Assembly: GCF_000025485.1 (NCBI RefSeq)
Contig: NC_013851.1
Location: forward strand, 2,089,501-2,153,500
DNA from: Allochromatium vinosum DSM 180
Lineage (GTDB): Bacteria > Pseudomonadota > Gammaproteobacteria > Chromatiales > Chromatiaceae
Direction of reading: 5' to 3'
DNA length: 64,000 bases
In this document: positions 27,121 through 35,228 of the stretch, piece after piece
Numbering within the stretch: the stretch's first letter is position 1
Layout of the letters: each line of letters opens with the position of its first letter
The notes under the pieces: generated by a model
Database searches by the model: none
What the model was told of the DNA's origin: nothing
The model's input: the letters and a program-made list of their open reading frames with translations, nothing else
Position numbers and translations under genes: made by a program

Positions 27121-28971
27121 TCAAGGTCCGATATCGGCCGAATTTTGCCGATCTGTTGACCCAACCGGCATCTGCCCTTCGCGCAACTGCAATTCCCACA
27201 TCGCGGCATAGTGTCCGCCGGCCTCCAGCAATTCGCGATGCCGCCCCTGTTCGCGGATGCGCCCCTGTTCGAGCACCAGAATCCGATCGGCGTCGACTAC
27301 GGTCGAGAGCCGGTGGGCGATGACCAGCGTGGTATGGTTCTCGGCCACCTCGGCCAGGGTCTGCTGGATCGCCTGCTCGGTGTGACTGTCCAGTGATGAG
27401 GTCGCCTCGTCGAAGATGAGGATGCGCGGCCGCTTGAGGATGGCGCGCGCGATGGCCACGCGCTGCTTCTCGCCGCCCGAGAGCTTCAGACCCCGCTCGC
27501 CGACCACGGTGTTCCAACCATCCGGCAGACTCTCGATGAAGGTGCGGATATGGGCCATTTCAGCGGCGCGCTCGATCTCGGCGCGGCCGGCATCGGGACG
27601 CCCATAGGCCAGGTTGTAATAGATGCTTTCGTTGAACAGCACCGTATCCTGCGGCACGATGCCGATGGCCGCGCGCAGACTCTCCTGCGTCACATCACGG
27701 ATGTCCTGACCGTCGATCAGGATGCGCCCGCCCGTCACCTCGTAGAAGCGAAACAGTAGCCGCGACAGGGTCGACTTGCCGGCCCCGCTGTGTCCGACCA
27801 CGGCGAGCTTTTGACCCGGCTCGATGGCGAAGTCGATGCCATGCAGGATCGGACGCTCGGGCTGATAGTGGAAGTCGACCTGCTCGAACCGAATCGCGCC
27901 CTCGCTCAGCACCAGCGGCTTGGCCTCGGTCCGATCCTGGATCTCTGGCCGGCGCTCCAGCAGCTTGAACACCAGATCCATATCGGCCAGTGCGTACTTG
28001 ATCTGGCGGTAGACGATCCCCAGAAAGCCGAGCGGAATGAAGAGCTGGAGCATGAGCGCATTGACCAGTACCAGATCGCCGACGCTCAGGCTCCCGTCGA
28101 CCACGCCCTGAGCGGCGAGTGTCATGATCAGCGTGACCCCGATGGCGATGATCGCGCCCTGCCCGAAGTTGAGCACCGACATCGAGGTCTGGCTGGCGAC
28201 CGCCATCTCCTCCCACTCGGCCAGGGTGTCGTCATAGCGCTTGAGCTCGAGCTGCTCGTTGCCGAAATACTTGACCGTCTCGTAGTTGATGAGGCTGTCG
28301 AAGGCCTGGGTGTTGGCCTGCGAGTCCAGATGATTCATCCGGTGCCGGTAGTCCATCCGCCACTCGGTGATGGCGAAGGTGAAGGCGAAATAGACCACGA
28401 CCGTGCCGAAGGTCACGAGCACGAACGACGGGTCGTAGCGCCCGATCATGATCGCCGCCACCAGACCGAACTCGACCGCCACCGGCAGCACGCTGAACAC
28501 CAGATAATTGAAGATGGTCGAGACCGAGCGCGTGCCGCGTTCCAGATCGCGACTGACTGCCCCGCTCTGGCGCTCCAGGTGATAGCGCAGTGAGAGCCGG
28601 TGCAGATGTTCCAGCACCCGCGTCGAGAGCCGGCGCATGGCGCGATAGCGCACCCGCGCGAACACCACGTCGCGTAGCTCGTTGAACAGCGAAGCGCTGA
28701 GCTTGAGTGCGCCATAGGCCAGCAGCAGACTGACCGGCAGGATCAGCATCTGTGCCGACGGCTCCTGGAAGGCATCGACGATGTCCTTCAGAATGAGCGG
28801 CACGCCGACATTGGCGACCTTGGCCAGCACCAGACAACCGATCGCCAGCGCCGCCCGCCCCCGAAACTCCCACAGATAGGGCAACATGCCGCGCAGGTTG
28901 CGCCAATCGCGTCGGTCGTCGTGCGGACGCTCGGTGGCGAAGATACGATTCATCTGGCCTTGGGTCTTCAT
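27121..28971 (-). CDS. Atm1/HMT1-type ABC exporter (fused permease-ATPase)
   Basis: 616 residues from the ATG at 28971 (MKTQGQMNRIFATERPHDDR). Six membrane helices are followed by the ATPase: Walker A AVVGHSGAGKSTLSRLLF, Q-loop IGIVPQDTVLF, signature LSGGEKQRVAIARAILKRP, Walker B ILIFDEATSSLD. The permease segments YLWEFRGRAALAIGCLVLAK and YFGNEQLELKRYD are typical of the Atm1/heavy-metal-tolerance group, which exports glutathione-linked sulfur or metal compounds. It is a half-transporter that should work as a homodimer. It is convergent with rpoD-tRNA and divergent from the S24-like gene. Confidence 0.9.
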   Translation of the reverse strand: MKTQGQMNRIFATERPHDDRRDWRNLRGMLPYLWEFRGRAALAIGCLVLAKVANVGVPLILKDIVDAFQEPSAQMLILPVSLLLAYGALKLSASLFNELRDVVFARVRYRAMRRLSTRVLEHLHRLSLRYHLERQSGAVSRDLERGTRSVSTIFNYLVFSVLPVAVEFGLVAAIMIGRYDPSFVLVTFGTVVVYFAFTFAITEWRMDYRHRMNHLDSQANTQAFDSLINYETVKYFGNEQLELKRYDDTLAEWEEMAVASQTSMSVLNFGQGAIIAIGVTLIMTLAAQGVVDGSLSVGDLVLVNALMLQLFIPLGFLGIVYRQIKYALADMDLVFKLLERRPEIQDRTEAKPLVLSEGAIRFEQVDFHYQPERPILHGIDFAIEPGQKLAVVGHSGAGKSTLSRLLFRFYEVTGGRILIDGQDIRDVTQESLRAAIGIVPQDTVLFNESIYYNLAYGRPDAGRAEIERAAEMAHIRTFIESLPDGWNTVVGERGLKLSGGEKQRVAIARAILKRPRILIFDEATSSLDSHTEQAIQQTLAEVAENHTTLVIAHRLSTVVDADRILVLEQGRIREQGRHRELLEAGGHYAAMWELQLREGQMPVGSTDRQNSADIGP

Positions 28972-29014
28972 GGATACCGGCGGTTGAACAACTGATTGAA
29001 CGAAACGAGAACCT

Positions 29015-29374
29015 ATGATGACGGATTCGATCCTGGAAGGCACGGGCTGCGCCCTGCACGAACCCTTTGCTCTGCGCGTGCTCGGCGACGAGATGGACCC
29101 GGAGTTCCCGGATGGCTGCATCATCATCATCGAGCCCAACGACCGCTGCCCGAATCCGAGCTACATCTTCGTCGAGGTCGAGGGCGTGCGCTGGTTCCGC
29201 CAGTACCGGCGCGACGCCGATGGACGCGAGCGACTGGTCGCCCTCAACCCGCTCTATCCCGAGATCGATCTCACCGGGCTGGAATGGTCGGTGCTCGGAG
29301 TCATCATCCAGCGCAATATCCGGCGCCAGATCAAGCACTACGAGTATTCATCGCTCGCGCATCCGGTGGTCTGA
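29015..29374 (+). CDS. S24 (LexA/UmuD)-like fold protein lacking the catalytic Ser-Lys pair
   Basis: 119 residues; MMTD start, the second Met being equally possible. FALRVLGDEMDPEFPDGCII aligns with the S24 core RVxGDSMxPxFxDGD, but the nucleophile Ser is Glu26. The general-base Lys position falls on Arg62 (GVRWFRQY). There is no DNA-binding domain. The fold appears intact (NPSYIFVEVEG, WSVLGVIIQ), which suggests a maintained binding or regulatory role rather than proteolysis. It is divergent from the Atm1-type exporter with 43 bases between starts, and tail-to-tail with a cytochrome c gene. Confidence 0.75.
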   Translation: MMTDSILEGTGCALHEPFALRVLGDEMDPEFPDGCIIIIEPNDRCPNPSYIFVEVEGVRWFRQYRRDADGRERLVALNPLYPEIDLTGLEWSVLGVIIQRNIRRQIKHYEYSSLAHPVV

Positions 29375-29396
29375 ATCAGGACACTCGCGCCGTCGG

Positions 29397-30218
29397 TCAC
29401 TCCGGCACGGATGATGGCATCGGCGCGATCGGAAATGGCGCCGGCATGGGCGGCGCGACAGGCGGAGGCGGCAGCGGCGGTACTCCCATGGTCTCGCGCA
29501 CGTAGTTGGGGAAATCGGGATTGAGCCAATTCTCGGCGGCCAGTTTCTCGGGGGCCGGGCGCAATCTCGACGTGTAATCGAGCACGGCCGCCTGATCGCG
29601 CGGGCTGAACCCGGCGATCTGCTCGATCATCTCGGGATTGGCGTTCTTGCGCCGCCCGCTGCGGATGGCGTCGAACTGTCCCATCAGATAGGGGAAATGC
29701 TGGGCGGCGATGGCCGGAGTCGGCTTGGCGGGCTTGCCCTCACCGCGCTCGCCATGACAGTCGGCGCAATGCTCGGCATACAGACGCGCGCCGAGTTCGA
29801 GGTCCACACCCGGCCCGACGCCATTGCCGGTGGTCATCGGCAGCGCGGCCACATAGGCGGCGACATCGGCCAGGTTCTGCGGTCCGCCCAGGATGCGCGT
29901 CAGCGAGAAGGGATACATGAGCGGATTGTCGCGATGACGGGCGCGGATGTCGGCCAGTTGCTTGATGGTGACCTCGCGCCACTGTCCGGCGATCTGCGGA
30001 TAGGCGCCGTCGGGCGTGCCCCAGCCCTCGGGGCCATGACAGACGGCACAGGTCAGATAGACCCGGCGGCCGTTGTCGATGTCGGGCGTCAGGGTCATGA
30101 CCTGCTCGTATTCGCGCTTGGCGAGTTCGGCGGGGTCGTCCTGGGGGGCATCGGCACCGACACTCTGGACGGCACTCAGCAATCCGAGGGTGATGAAGAC
30201 AGTGGCAAGGCGATACAT
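29397..30218 (-). CDS. Di-heme cytochrome c (c4-like) with proline-rich tail
   Basis: 273 residues from the ATG at 30218, with GGAGG eight bases upstream. MYRLATVFITLGLLSAVQSV is a signal peptide. Two heme sites, CAVCH and CADCH, each follow a helix start as in cytochrome c4 or class I duplicated cytochromes. Likely axial Met residues are in PLMYPFS and FPYLMGQ. The last about 30 residues are Pro-rich (PPLPPPPVAPPMP). It is a periplasmic electron carrier; its partners are not in the window. It is divergent from nrdA. Confidence 0.85.
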   Translation of the reverse strand: MYRLATVFITLGLLSAVQSVGADAPQDDPAELAKREYEQVMTLTPDIDNGRRVYLTCAVCHGPEGWGTPDGAYPQIAGQWREVTIKQLADIRARHRDNPLMYPFSLTRILGGPQNLADVAAYVAALPMTTGNGVGPGVDLELGARLYAEHCADCHGERGEGKPAKPTPAIAAQHFPYLMGQFDAIRSGRRKNANPEMIEQIAGFSPRDQAAVLDYTSRLRPAPEKLAAENWLNPDFPNYVRETMGVPPLPPPPVAPPMPAPFPIAPMPSSVPE

Positions 30219-30335
30219 CAGGTTCCTCCGGCATGGCAGTCGGGACTCGGCGGTCCCTGTTCTTGTCGTGGTGTTTTCCAGAGTGTATGGAATGCGCCTG
30301 AAGACTCCAAACCGGTTTTCAGTGTGGCGACATAG

Positions 30336-30383
30336 ACACAATATGTTGGGGTTGACTCAGCTTTTATGGCGTATATATTGATC
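30336..30383 (+). promoter_or_regulatory. nrdA promoter with tandem NrdR boxes
   Basis: A sigma-70-type promoter TTGACT (30352-30357), 16-base spacer, TATATT (30374-30379) lies 70 bases before the nrdA start. Two 16-base elements resembling the NrdR box (ACACwATATaTwGtGT) start at 30336 (ACACAATATGTTGGGG) and 30368 (GGCGTATATATTGATC), 32 bases apart. The first abuts the -35 and the second covers the -10. NrdR boxes in known systems occur as such tandem pairs with the same spacing. Repression by NrdR when dNTPs are plentiful is inferred. Confidence 0.65.
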
Positions 30384-30394
30384 GGCTTCTCAGC

Positions 30395-30422
30395 GCGCCG
30401 CTCACCGAGTCAGGAGCGGCGC
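30395..30422 (+). other. Hairpin in the nrdA 5' leader
   Basis: GCGCCGCT (30395-30402) pairs perfectly with AGCGGCGC (30415-30422) around a 12-base loop. It lies between the promoter and the ribosome binding site GGAGGAG of nrdA. No U-run follows, so it is not an attenuator of the usual kind; it may affect message stability. Confidence 0.35.
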
Positions 30423-30448
30423 CAGTTCCAGCATCTCCCGGAGGAGCC

Positions 30449-33406
30449 ATGTCCGCCAGCCGCCTGACCGTGATCCATCAGCACCCTGCCCAGGCTCGCC
30501 ACGCCGATCCGAGCGCATCCCAGACGACCACGCCGGACAGTGCCGAGAGTACCGGCCACATCCCCGGCCGGGTCCAGGTCATCCGTCGCAACGGTCAGAT
30601 CACGCACTTCGATCCGAGCAAGATCATGGTGGCCATGACCAAGGCGTTCCTGGCGGTCGAGGGCGATTCGGCGGGCGCCTCCAGTCGTATCCACGATCGC
30701 GTCGCCGAGCTGACCGAGCAGGTGGTCGGCGCCCTCACCCGCCGGCTGTCGGGCGGCGGCACGGTGCATATCGAGGACATCCAGGATCAGGTCGAACTGG
30801 CGCTGATGCGCGCCGGGGAGCATCGGATCGCGCGTGACTATGTACTCTATCGCGAGGCGCGCGCCCGTGAACGCGCGGCCAGGTCTGCCGCCGAGACGGC
30901 CGCGATTCGCGAGCCCCATCCGATCAACGTCACCCTGGCCGACGGCTCGACCCGCCCGCTGGACGTGGCGCACATGGCGCGGTTGCTGGAGGAGAGTTGC
31001 CGCGATCTCGATGCGGTCGATCCCAATGCCATCCTGAGCGATACCCTTCGCAATCTCTTCGACGGCGTGCGCGAGGCCGATGTGCGTCAGGCGCTGGTGA
31101 TGTCGGCGCGGACCCTGATCGAGCGCGAGCCGCAATACAGTCAGGCCGCCGCGCGCCTGCTGCTCGACATCCTGCGGCGCGAGGCGCTCGGGTTCCTCGA
31201 TCTGGCGGTCGGAGTCGAGACTCAAGCCGACATGGCCGAGCGCTATGGCGATTATTTCGCCGCCTACATCAAGCGCGCGGCTGATCTGGAGCATCTCGAC
31301 GGCCAGCTCGCGCGCTACGATCTCAAGCGGCTCGGCGCCGCGCTCAAGCCCGAGCGCGATCTCCAATTCACCTATCTGGGGCTGCAAACGCTCTACGACC
31401 GCTATTTCATCCATACCGCCGACGGCATCCGCTTCGAGCTGCCGCAGGCGTTCTTCATGCGCGTGGCCATGGGGCTGGCAATCAACGAGATCGAGCGCGA
31501 GGAGCGTGCCATCGAGTTCTATGAGCTGCTCTCCAGCTTCGATTTCATGTGCTCGACGCCGACCCTGTTCAACTCGGGTTCGCCGCGTCCGCAGTTGAGT
31601 TCGTGTTTCCTGACCACGGTCCCGGACGATCTCGACGGCATCTACAGCGCCATCAAGGACAATGCGCTGCTGTCCAAGTTCGCCGGCGGACTGGGCAACG
31701 ACTGGACCCGCGTGCGCGGCATGGGGGCGCATATCAAGGGGACCAACGGCAAGAGTCAGGGCGTGATTCCGTTCCTCAAGGTCGCCAATGACACGGCTAT
31801 AGCTGTGAACCAAGGTGGCCGGCGGCGTGGCGCGGTTTGTGCTTATCTTGAAACCTGGCACATCGATATCGAGGAATTCCTCGATCTGCGCAAGAACACG
31901 GGCGACGACCGCCGCCGCACCCATGACATGAACACCGCCAACTGGGTGCCGGATCTGTTCATGAAGCGCGTAGCCGAGGATGGGCACTGGACATTGTTCT
32001 CGCCGGATGAGACGCCGGATCTGCACGACCTCACCGGGCAGGCGTTCGAGCAGGCCTATGTCGCCTATGAGGAACGCGCCGCGCGCGGCGAGCTGAAGAT
32101 CAGCAAGCGACTCAAGGCCGTGGATCTGTGGCGCAAGATGCTGGCCATGCTGTTCGAGACCGGGCATCCCTGGATCGCGTTCAAGGATCCCTGCAATCTG
32201 CGCTACACCAATCAGCATGTCGGCGTGGTGCACAGCTCTAACCTTTGCACTGAAATTACATTGCATACCAATGACTTAGAGGCTGCCGTCTGCAACCTCG
32301 GGTCGATCAATCTGGCCGCGCACATCACTGACAAGGGACTCGACACCCAGCGCCTGCGCCGGACTGTGCGCACCGCCATGCGCATGCTCGACAACGTCAT
32401 CGACTACAACTTCTACAACGTCCCCCAGGCGCGCGCCTCGAACCTGCGTCATCGTCCGGTGGGTCTGGGGCTCATGGGCTTTCAGGACGCGCTCTATCGG
32501 CTGCGTATCCCCTATGCCAGCCAGGAAGCCGTGGCCTTCGCCGATCAGAGCACCGAATATCTGAGCTATTACGCCATCGAGGCCAGCGCCGATCTGGCCG
32601 CCGAGCGCGGGCGCTATCCGAGCTTCGAGGGTTCGCTGTGGAGCCAGGGCGTGCTGCCGATCGACAGTATCGGCTTGATGGAACAGGGACGCGGCGGCTA
32701 TCTCCAGATGGACACCAGCCACACGCTGGATTGGGATCGCCTGCGCGAGCGGATCCAGACCGTCGGGATGCGCAACTCCAACTGTCTGGCCATCGCCCCG
32801 ACGGCGACCATCAGCAACATCGTCGGGGTCAGTCAGTCGATCGAGCCGACCTATCAGAACCTGTTCGTCAAATCCAACCTCTCGGGCGAGTTCACGGTCG
32901 TCAATCCCTATCTGGTCGCCGATCTCAAGGAGCGCGGTCTGTGGGATGCGGTCATGGTCAACGACCTCAAGTATTACGACGGCTCGCTCCTGCCCATCGA
33001 CCGGATTCCGGACGAGCTCAAGGAACTCTATGCCACCGCCTTCGAGATCGATCCGCGCTGGCTGGTCGAGGCCGCCAGTCGCCGTCAGAAGTGGCTCGAC
33101 CAGGCCCAGAGCCTCAATCTCTACATGCAGGAACCCAGCGGCAAGAAGCTCGACAATCTCTACAAGCTCGCCTGGGTGCGCGGACTGAAGACGACTTACT
33201 ATCTGCGCTCGATGGGCGCGACCCATGTCGAGAAGTCGACCATGGCCGACACCGGCCGCGCCAATCGACTGAGCGCGGTCGGCGGCAACTATCTCGGGCG
33301 ACAGACTGCCAAGCCGAGCGACACGACCGATGACACGCCCGCCGCCGCGACAGCCACGCCGAGTGCCTGCTCGATCCTGGACCCGGACTGCGAAGCCTGC
33401 CAGTAA
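30449..33406 (+). CDS. nrdA: Ribonucleoside-diphosphate reductase, alpha (large) subunit
   Basis: 985 residues. Two ATP-cone-like domains lie at the N terminus (about 45-145 and 155-250). The catalytic barrel has SGSPRPQLSSCFL (substrate-site Cys), SSNLCTEI (Asn, thiyl Cys, Glu of the active site) and AAVCNLGSINL (second redox Cys). PTATISNIVGVSQSIEPTYQ is the conserved loop. The C-terminal tail holds CSILDPDCEACQ, the redox-active cysteines that re-reduce the active site. It converts NDPs to dNDPs. No nrdB radical-generating subunit is adjacent. Two short stretches, around 31793-31846 and 32237-32284, use AT-ending codons unlike the rest of the gene. Confidence 0.95.
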   Translation: MSASRLTVIHQHPAQARHADPSASQTTTPDSAESTGHIPGRVQVIRRNGQITHFDPSKIMVAMTKAFLAVEGDSAGASSRIHDRVAELTEQVVGALTRRLSGGGTVHIEDIQDQVELALMRAGEHRIARDYVLYREARARERAARSAAETAAIREPHPINVTLADGSTRPLDVAHMARLLEESCRDLDAVDPNAILSDTLRNLFDGVREADVRQALVMSARTLIEREPQYSQAAARLLLDILRREALGFLDLAVGVETQADMAERYGDYFAAYIKRAADLEHLDGQLARYDLKRLGAALKPERDLQFTYLGLQTLYDRYFIHTADGIRFELPQAFFMRVAMGLAINEIEREERAIEFYELLSSFDFMCSTPTLFNSGSPRPQLSSCFLTTVPDDLDGIYSAIKDNALLSKFAGGLGNDWTRVRGMGAHIKGTNGKSQGVIPFLKVANDTAIAVNQGGRRRGAVCAYLETWHIDIEEFLDLRKNTGDDRRRTHDMNTANWVPDLFMKRVAEDGHWTLFSPDETPDLHDLTGQAFEQAYVAYEERAARGELKISKRLKAVDLWRKMLAMLFETGHPWIAFKDPCNLRYTNQHVGVVHSSNLCTEITLHTNDLEAAVCNLGSINLAAHITDKGLDTQRLRRTVRTAMRMLDNVIDYNFYNVPQARASNLRHRPVGLGLMGFQDALYRLRIPYASQEAVAFADQSTEYLSYYAIEASADLAAERGRYPSFEGSLWSQGVLPIDSIGLMEQGRGGYLQMDTSHTLDWDRLRERIQTVGMRNSNCLAIAPTATISNIVGVSQSIEPTYQNLFVKSNLSGEFTVVNPYLVADLKERGLWDAVMVNDLKYYDGSLLPIDRIPDELKELYATAFEIDPRWLVEAASRRQKWLDQAQSLNLYMQEPSGKKLDNLYKLAWVRGLKTTYYLRSMGATHVEKSTMADTGRANRLSAVGGNYLGRQTAKPSDTTDDTPAAATATPSACSILDPDCEACQ

Positions 33407-33423
33407 CCGTCGCCCCGATGACA

Positions 33424-33440
33424 AGCGGCCGCAGGCCGCT
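33424..33440. repeat. REP-like palindrome downstream of nrdA
   Basis: AGCGGCCGCAGGCCGCT is a 7-base inverted repeat with a 3-base loop. On the minus strand with its flank it reads AGGAGCGGCCTGCGGCCGCT, close to the GTAGGAGCGGCCTGCGGCCGCGA type of REP element seen in many gammaproteobacteria. A second, weaker copy of the form GAGGAGCAGCC-CAC-GGCTGCC begins at about 33460 in the opposite orientation, so the pair may be a REP doublet. Confidence 0.45.
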
Positions 33441-33505
33441 CCTGTCTCGATCGACGGAGAGGAGCAGCCCACGGCTGCCGTAGCTGTTCCAGCGACGCAC
33501 GCAAA

Positions 33506-33535
33506 AACGCGCGAGGATCTTCACCCTCGCGCGTT
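33506..33535. terminator. Bidirectional terminator between nrdA and aceA
   Basis: A perfect 11-base stem, AACGCGCGAGG (33506-33516) with CCTCGCGCGTT (33525-33535), has an 8-base loop. On the minus strand it is followed by TTT directly after the stem, giving a T5 tract, a good terminator for isocitrate lyase. On the plus strand CTCGTTTGTCGGCTTTT follows, giving weaker termination of nrdA. Confidence 0.7.
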
Positions 33536-33591
33536 CTCGTTTGTCGGCTTTTGGCTCGGCCCGGATCAGCCCAGGCCGGTCAGACCGGAAT

Positions 33592-34899
33592 TCAGTGGAA
33601 CTGCTCTTCCTCGGTCGAGCCGGTCAGCGCCGTGACGGACGACTGACCGCCCTGGATGACCGTGGTCACGTCGTCGAAGTAACCGGCGCCCACTTCCTGC
33701 TGATGCGAGACGAAGGTGTAACCCTTCTCGCGCGCGGCGAACTCCGGCCCCTGGACCTTCTCGACATAGTGGCGCATGCCCTCGCCGCGCGCATAGTCGT
33801 AGGCCAGATCGAACATGTTGTACCACATGCTGTGAATGCCGGCGAGCGTGATGAACTGGTACTTGTAGCCCATGTCGGCCAGCTCTTCCTGGAATCGCGC
33901 GATGGTGCGATCGTCCAGGTTCTTCTTCCAGTTGAACGAGGGCGAACAGTTGTAGGCCAGTAGTTTGTTGGGATTCGCGCCCAGCACGGCTTGAGCGAAC
34001 TCACGCGCAAACCCGAGATCCGGCGTGCCGGTCTCACACCACACCAGATCGGCATAGGGCGCATAGGCCAGTCCGCGACTGATGGCCTGCTCCAGACCGT
34101 TCTTGACGACATAGAAGCCCTCATCGGTGCGCGCGCCGGTGACGAAGGGACGGTCGTTGTCGTCGACATCGCTGGTGAGCAGGTTGGCCGCCTCGGCATC
34201 GGTGCGCGCCAGCAGCAGGGTCGGCACGCCCATGACGTCGGCAGCCAGACGCGCCGCGATCAGCTTCTGCACCGCCTCGCGCGTGGGCACCAGCACCTTG
34301 CCGCCCATGTGACCGCACTTCTTGACCGCCGCGAGCTGATCCTCGAAATGGACACCGGCGGCGCCATTGGCGATCATGTTCTTCATCAGCTCGAAAGCGT
34401 TGAGCACGCCGCCGAAACCGGCCTCGGCATCGGCCACGATCGGCAGGAAGTAGTCGATGTAGCCCTCGTCGCCGGGACCGATGCCGCGCGACCACTGGAT
34501 CTCGTCGGCGCGCTTGAAGCTGTTGTTGATGCGCCGCACCATGGTCGGGACCGAGTCATAGGCGTAGAGCGACTGGTCGGGGTACATGGTCTCGGAGGTG
34601 TTGCCGTCGGCGGCGACCTGCCAGCCCGAGAGATAGATGGCCTCGATGCCGGCCTTGGCCTGCTGCATCGCCTGACCGCCGGTGATGGCGCCCATGCAGT
34701 TGACATAGCCCTTTTTGGACTCGCCACGGATCCGCTTCCAGAGCTTCTCGGCGCCCAGCTTGGCGTAGGTGTACTCGGGCTGCACCGAGCCGCGCAGACG
34801 CACCACGTCGGCGGCGCTGTAGCCGCGCTCGACATCGGTCCAGCGGGGGTTCTCGGCCCAGTCACGTTCGATGGCCTGGATCTGATCTTGGCGGTTCAT
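33592..34899 (-). CDS. aceA: Isocitrate lyase
   Basis: 435 residues, the length of bacterial short-form ICL. The active-site loop is [15 protein letters not shown] with the catalytic Cys. Substrate-binding motifs [39 protein letters not shown] and [12 protein letters not shown] are intact. It cleaves isocitrate to succinate and glyoxylate in the glyoxylate bypass, allowing growth on acetate. Malate synthase is not adjacent. A 329-base AT-rich region precedes it, and a strong hairpin terminator follows. Confidence 0.97.
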   Translation of the reverse strand: MNRQDQIQAIERDWAENPRWTDVERGYSAADVVRLRGSVQPEYTYAKLGAEKLWKRIRGESKKGYVNCMGAITGGQAMQQAKAGIEAIYLSGWQVAADGNTSETMYPDQSLYAYDSVPTMVRRINNSFKRADEIQWSRGIGPGDEGYIDYFLPIVADAEAGFGGVLNAFELMKNMIANGAAGVHFEDQLAAVKKCGHMGGKVLVPTREAVQKLIAARLAADVMGVPTLLLARTDAEAANLLTSDVDDNDRPFVTGARTDEGFYVVKNGLEQAISRGLAYAPYADLVWCETGTPDLGFAREFAQAVLGANPNKLLAYNCSPSFNWKKNLDDRTIARFQEELADMGYKYQFITLAGIHSMWYNMFDLAYDYARGEGMRHYVEKVQGPEFAAREKGYTFVSHQQEVGAGYFDDVTTVIQGGQSSVTALTGSTEEEQFH

Positions 34900-35228
34900 C
34901 GGCTCGCTTCCTCAATGGTTGTCTGGCTAGAAGTCTGGCCTCGCCCGGATCGTCATGAGTCTTCATGGCGCTCCTCGATCGAAACTCGGATCGACGGGAC
35001 GTTTGGACGAGGCTATGTTTGACCGTGATACTGGGTCTTGACCTTGAAACCTACCGAGACTGTCAGCATTTGACGAGTCAATTATCCTAATTTTTTTTAT
35101 TTGGATTGATAATTTTCAATGAGGAATTTCGGCACCATTTCTGTGCGCTTTGATTCGCCTGTCGATCGAGCGCGCGTCGAGTTCATGTCTAGAGTCAGCC
35201 AACATGGCTTCCAGCCATTGGGGGAACG
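34900..35228. promoter_or_regulatory. Divergent regulatory gap between aceA and pdxH
   Basis: 329 bases without a gene. It contains a TTGAC-GA-GTCAA palindrome at 35070-35081, followed by an A/T-rich stretch with a run of eight T at 35092-35099. The long leader and the AT-rich part suggest regulation of aceA. I could not assign a regulator or define the -10 elements with confidence. Confidence 0.4.

Noticed and set aside
30410-32266. A 618-codon open frame antisense to nrdA
   Set aside because: A GC-rich antisense shadow with no recognisable domain; nrdA on the plus strand has all catalytic residues.
30449-33406. An intein or intron still present in nrdA
   Set aside because: The reading frame is continuous and the protein runs without an inserted block through all RNR motifs; only codon composition hints at a former element.
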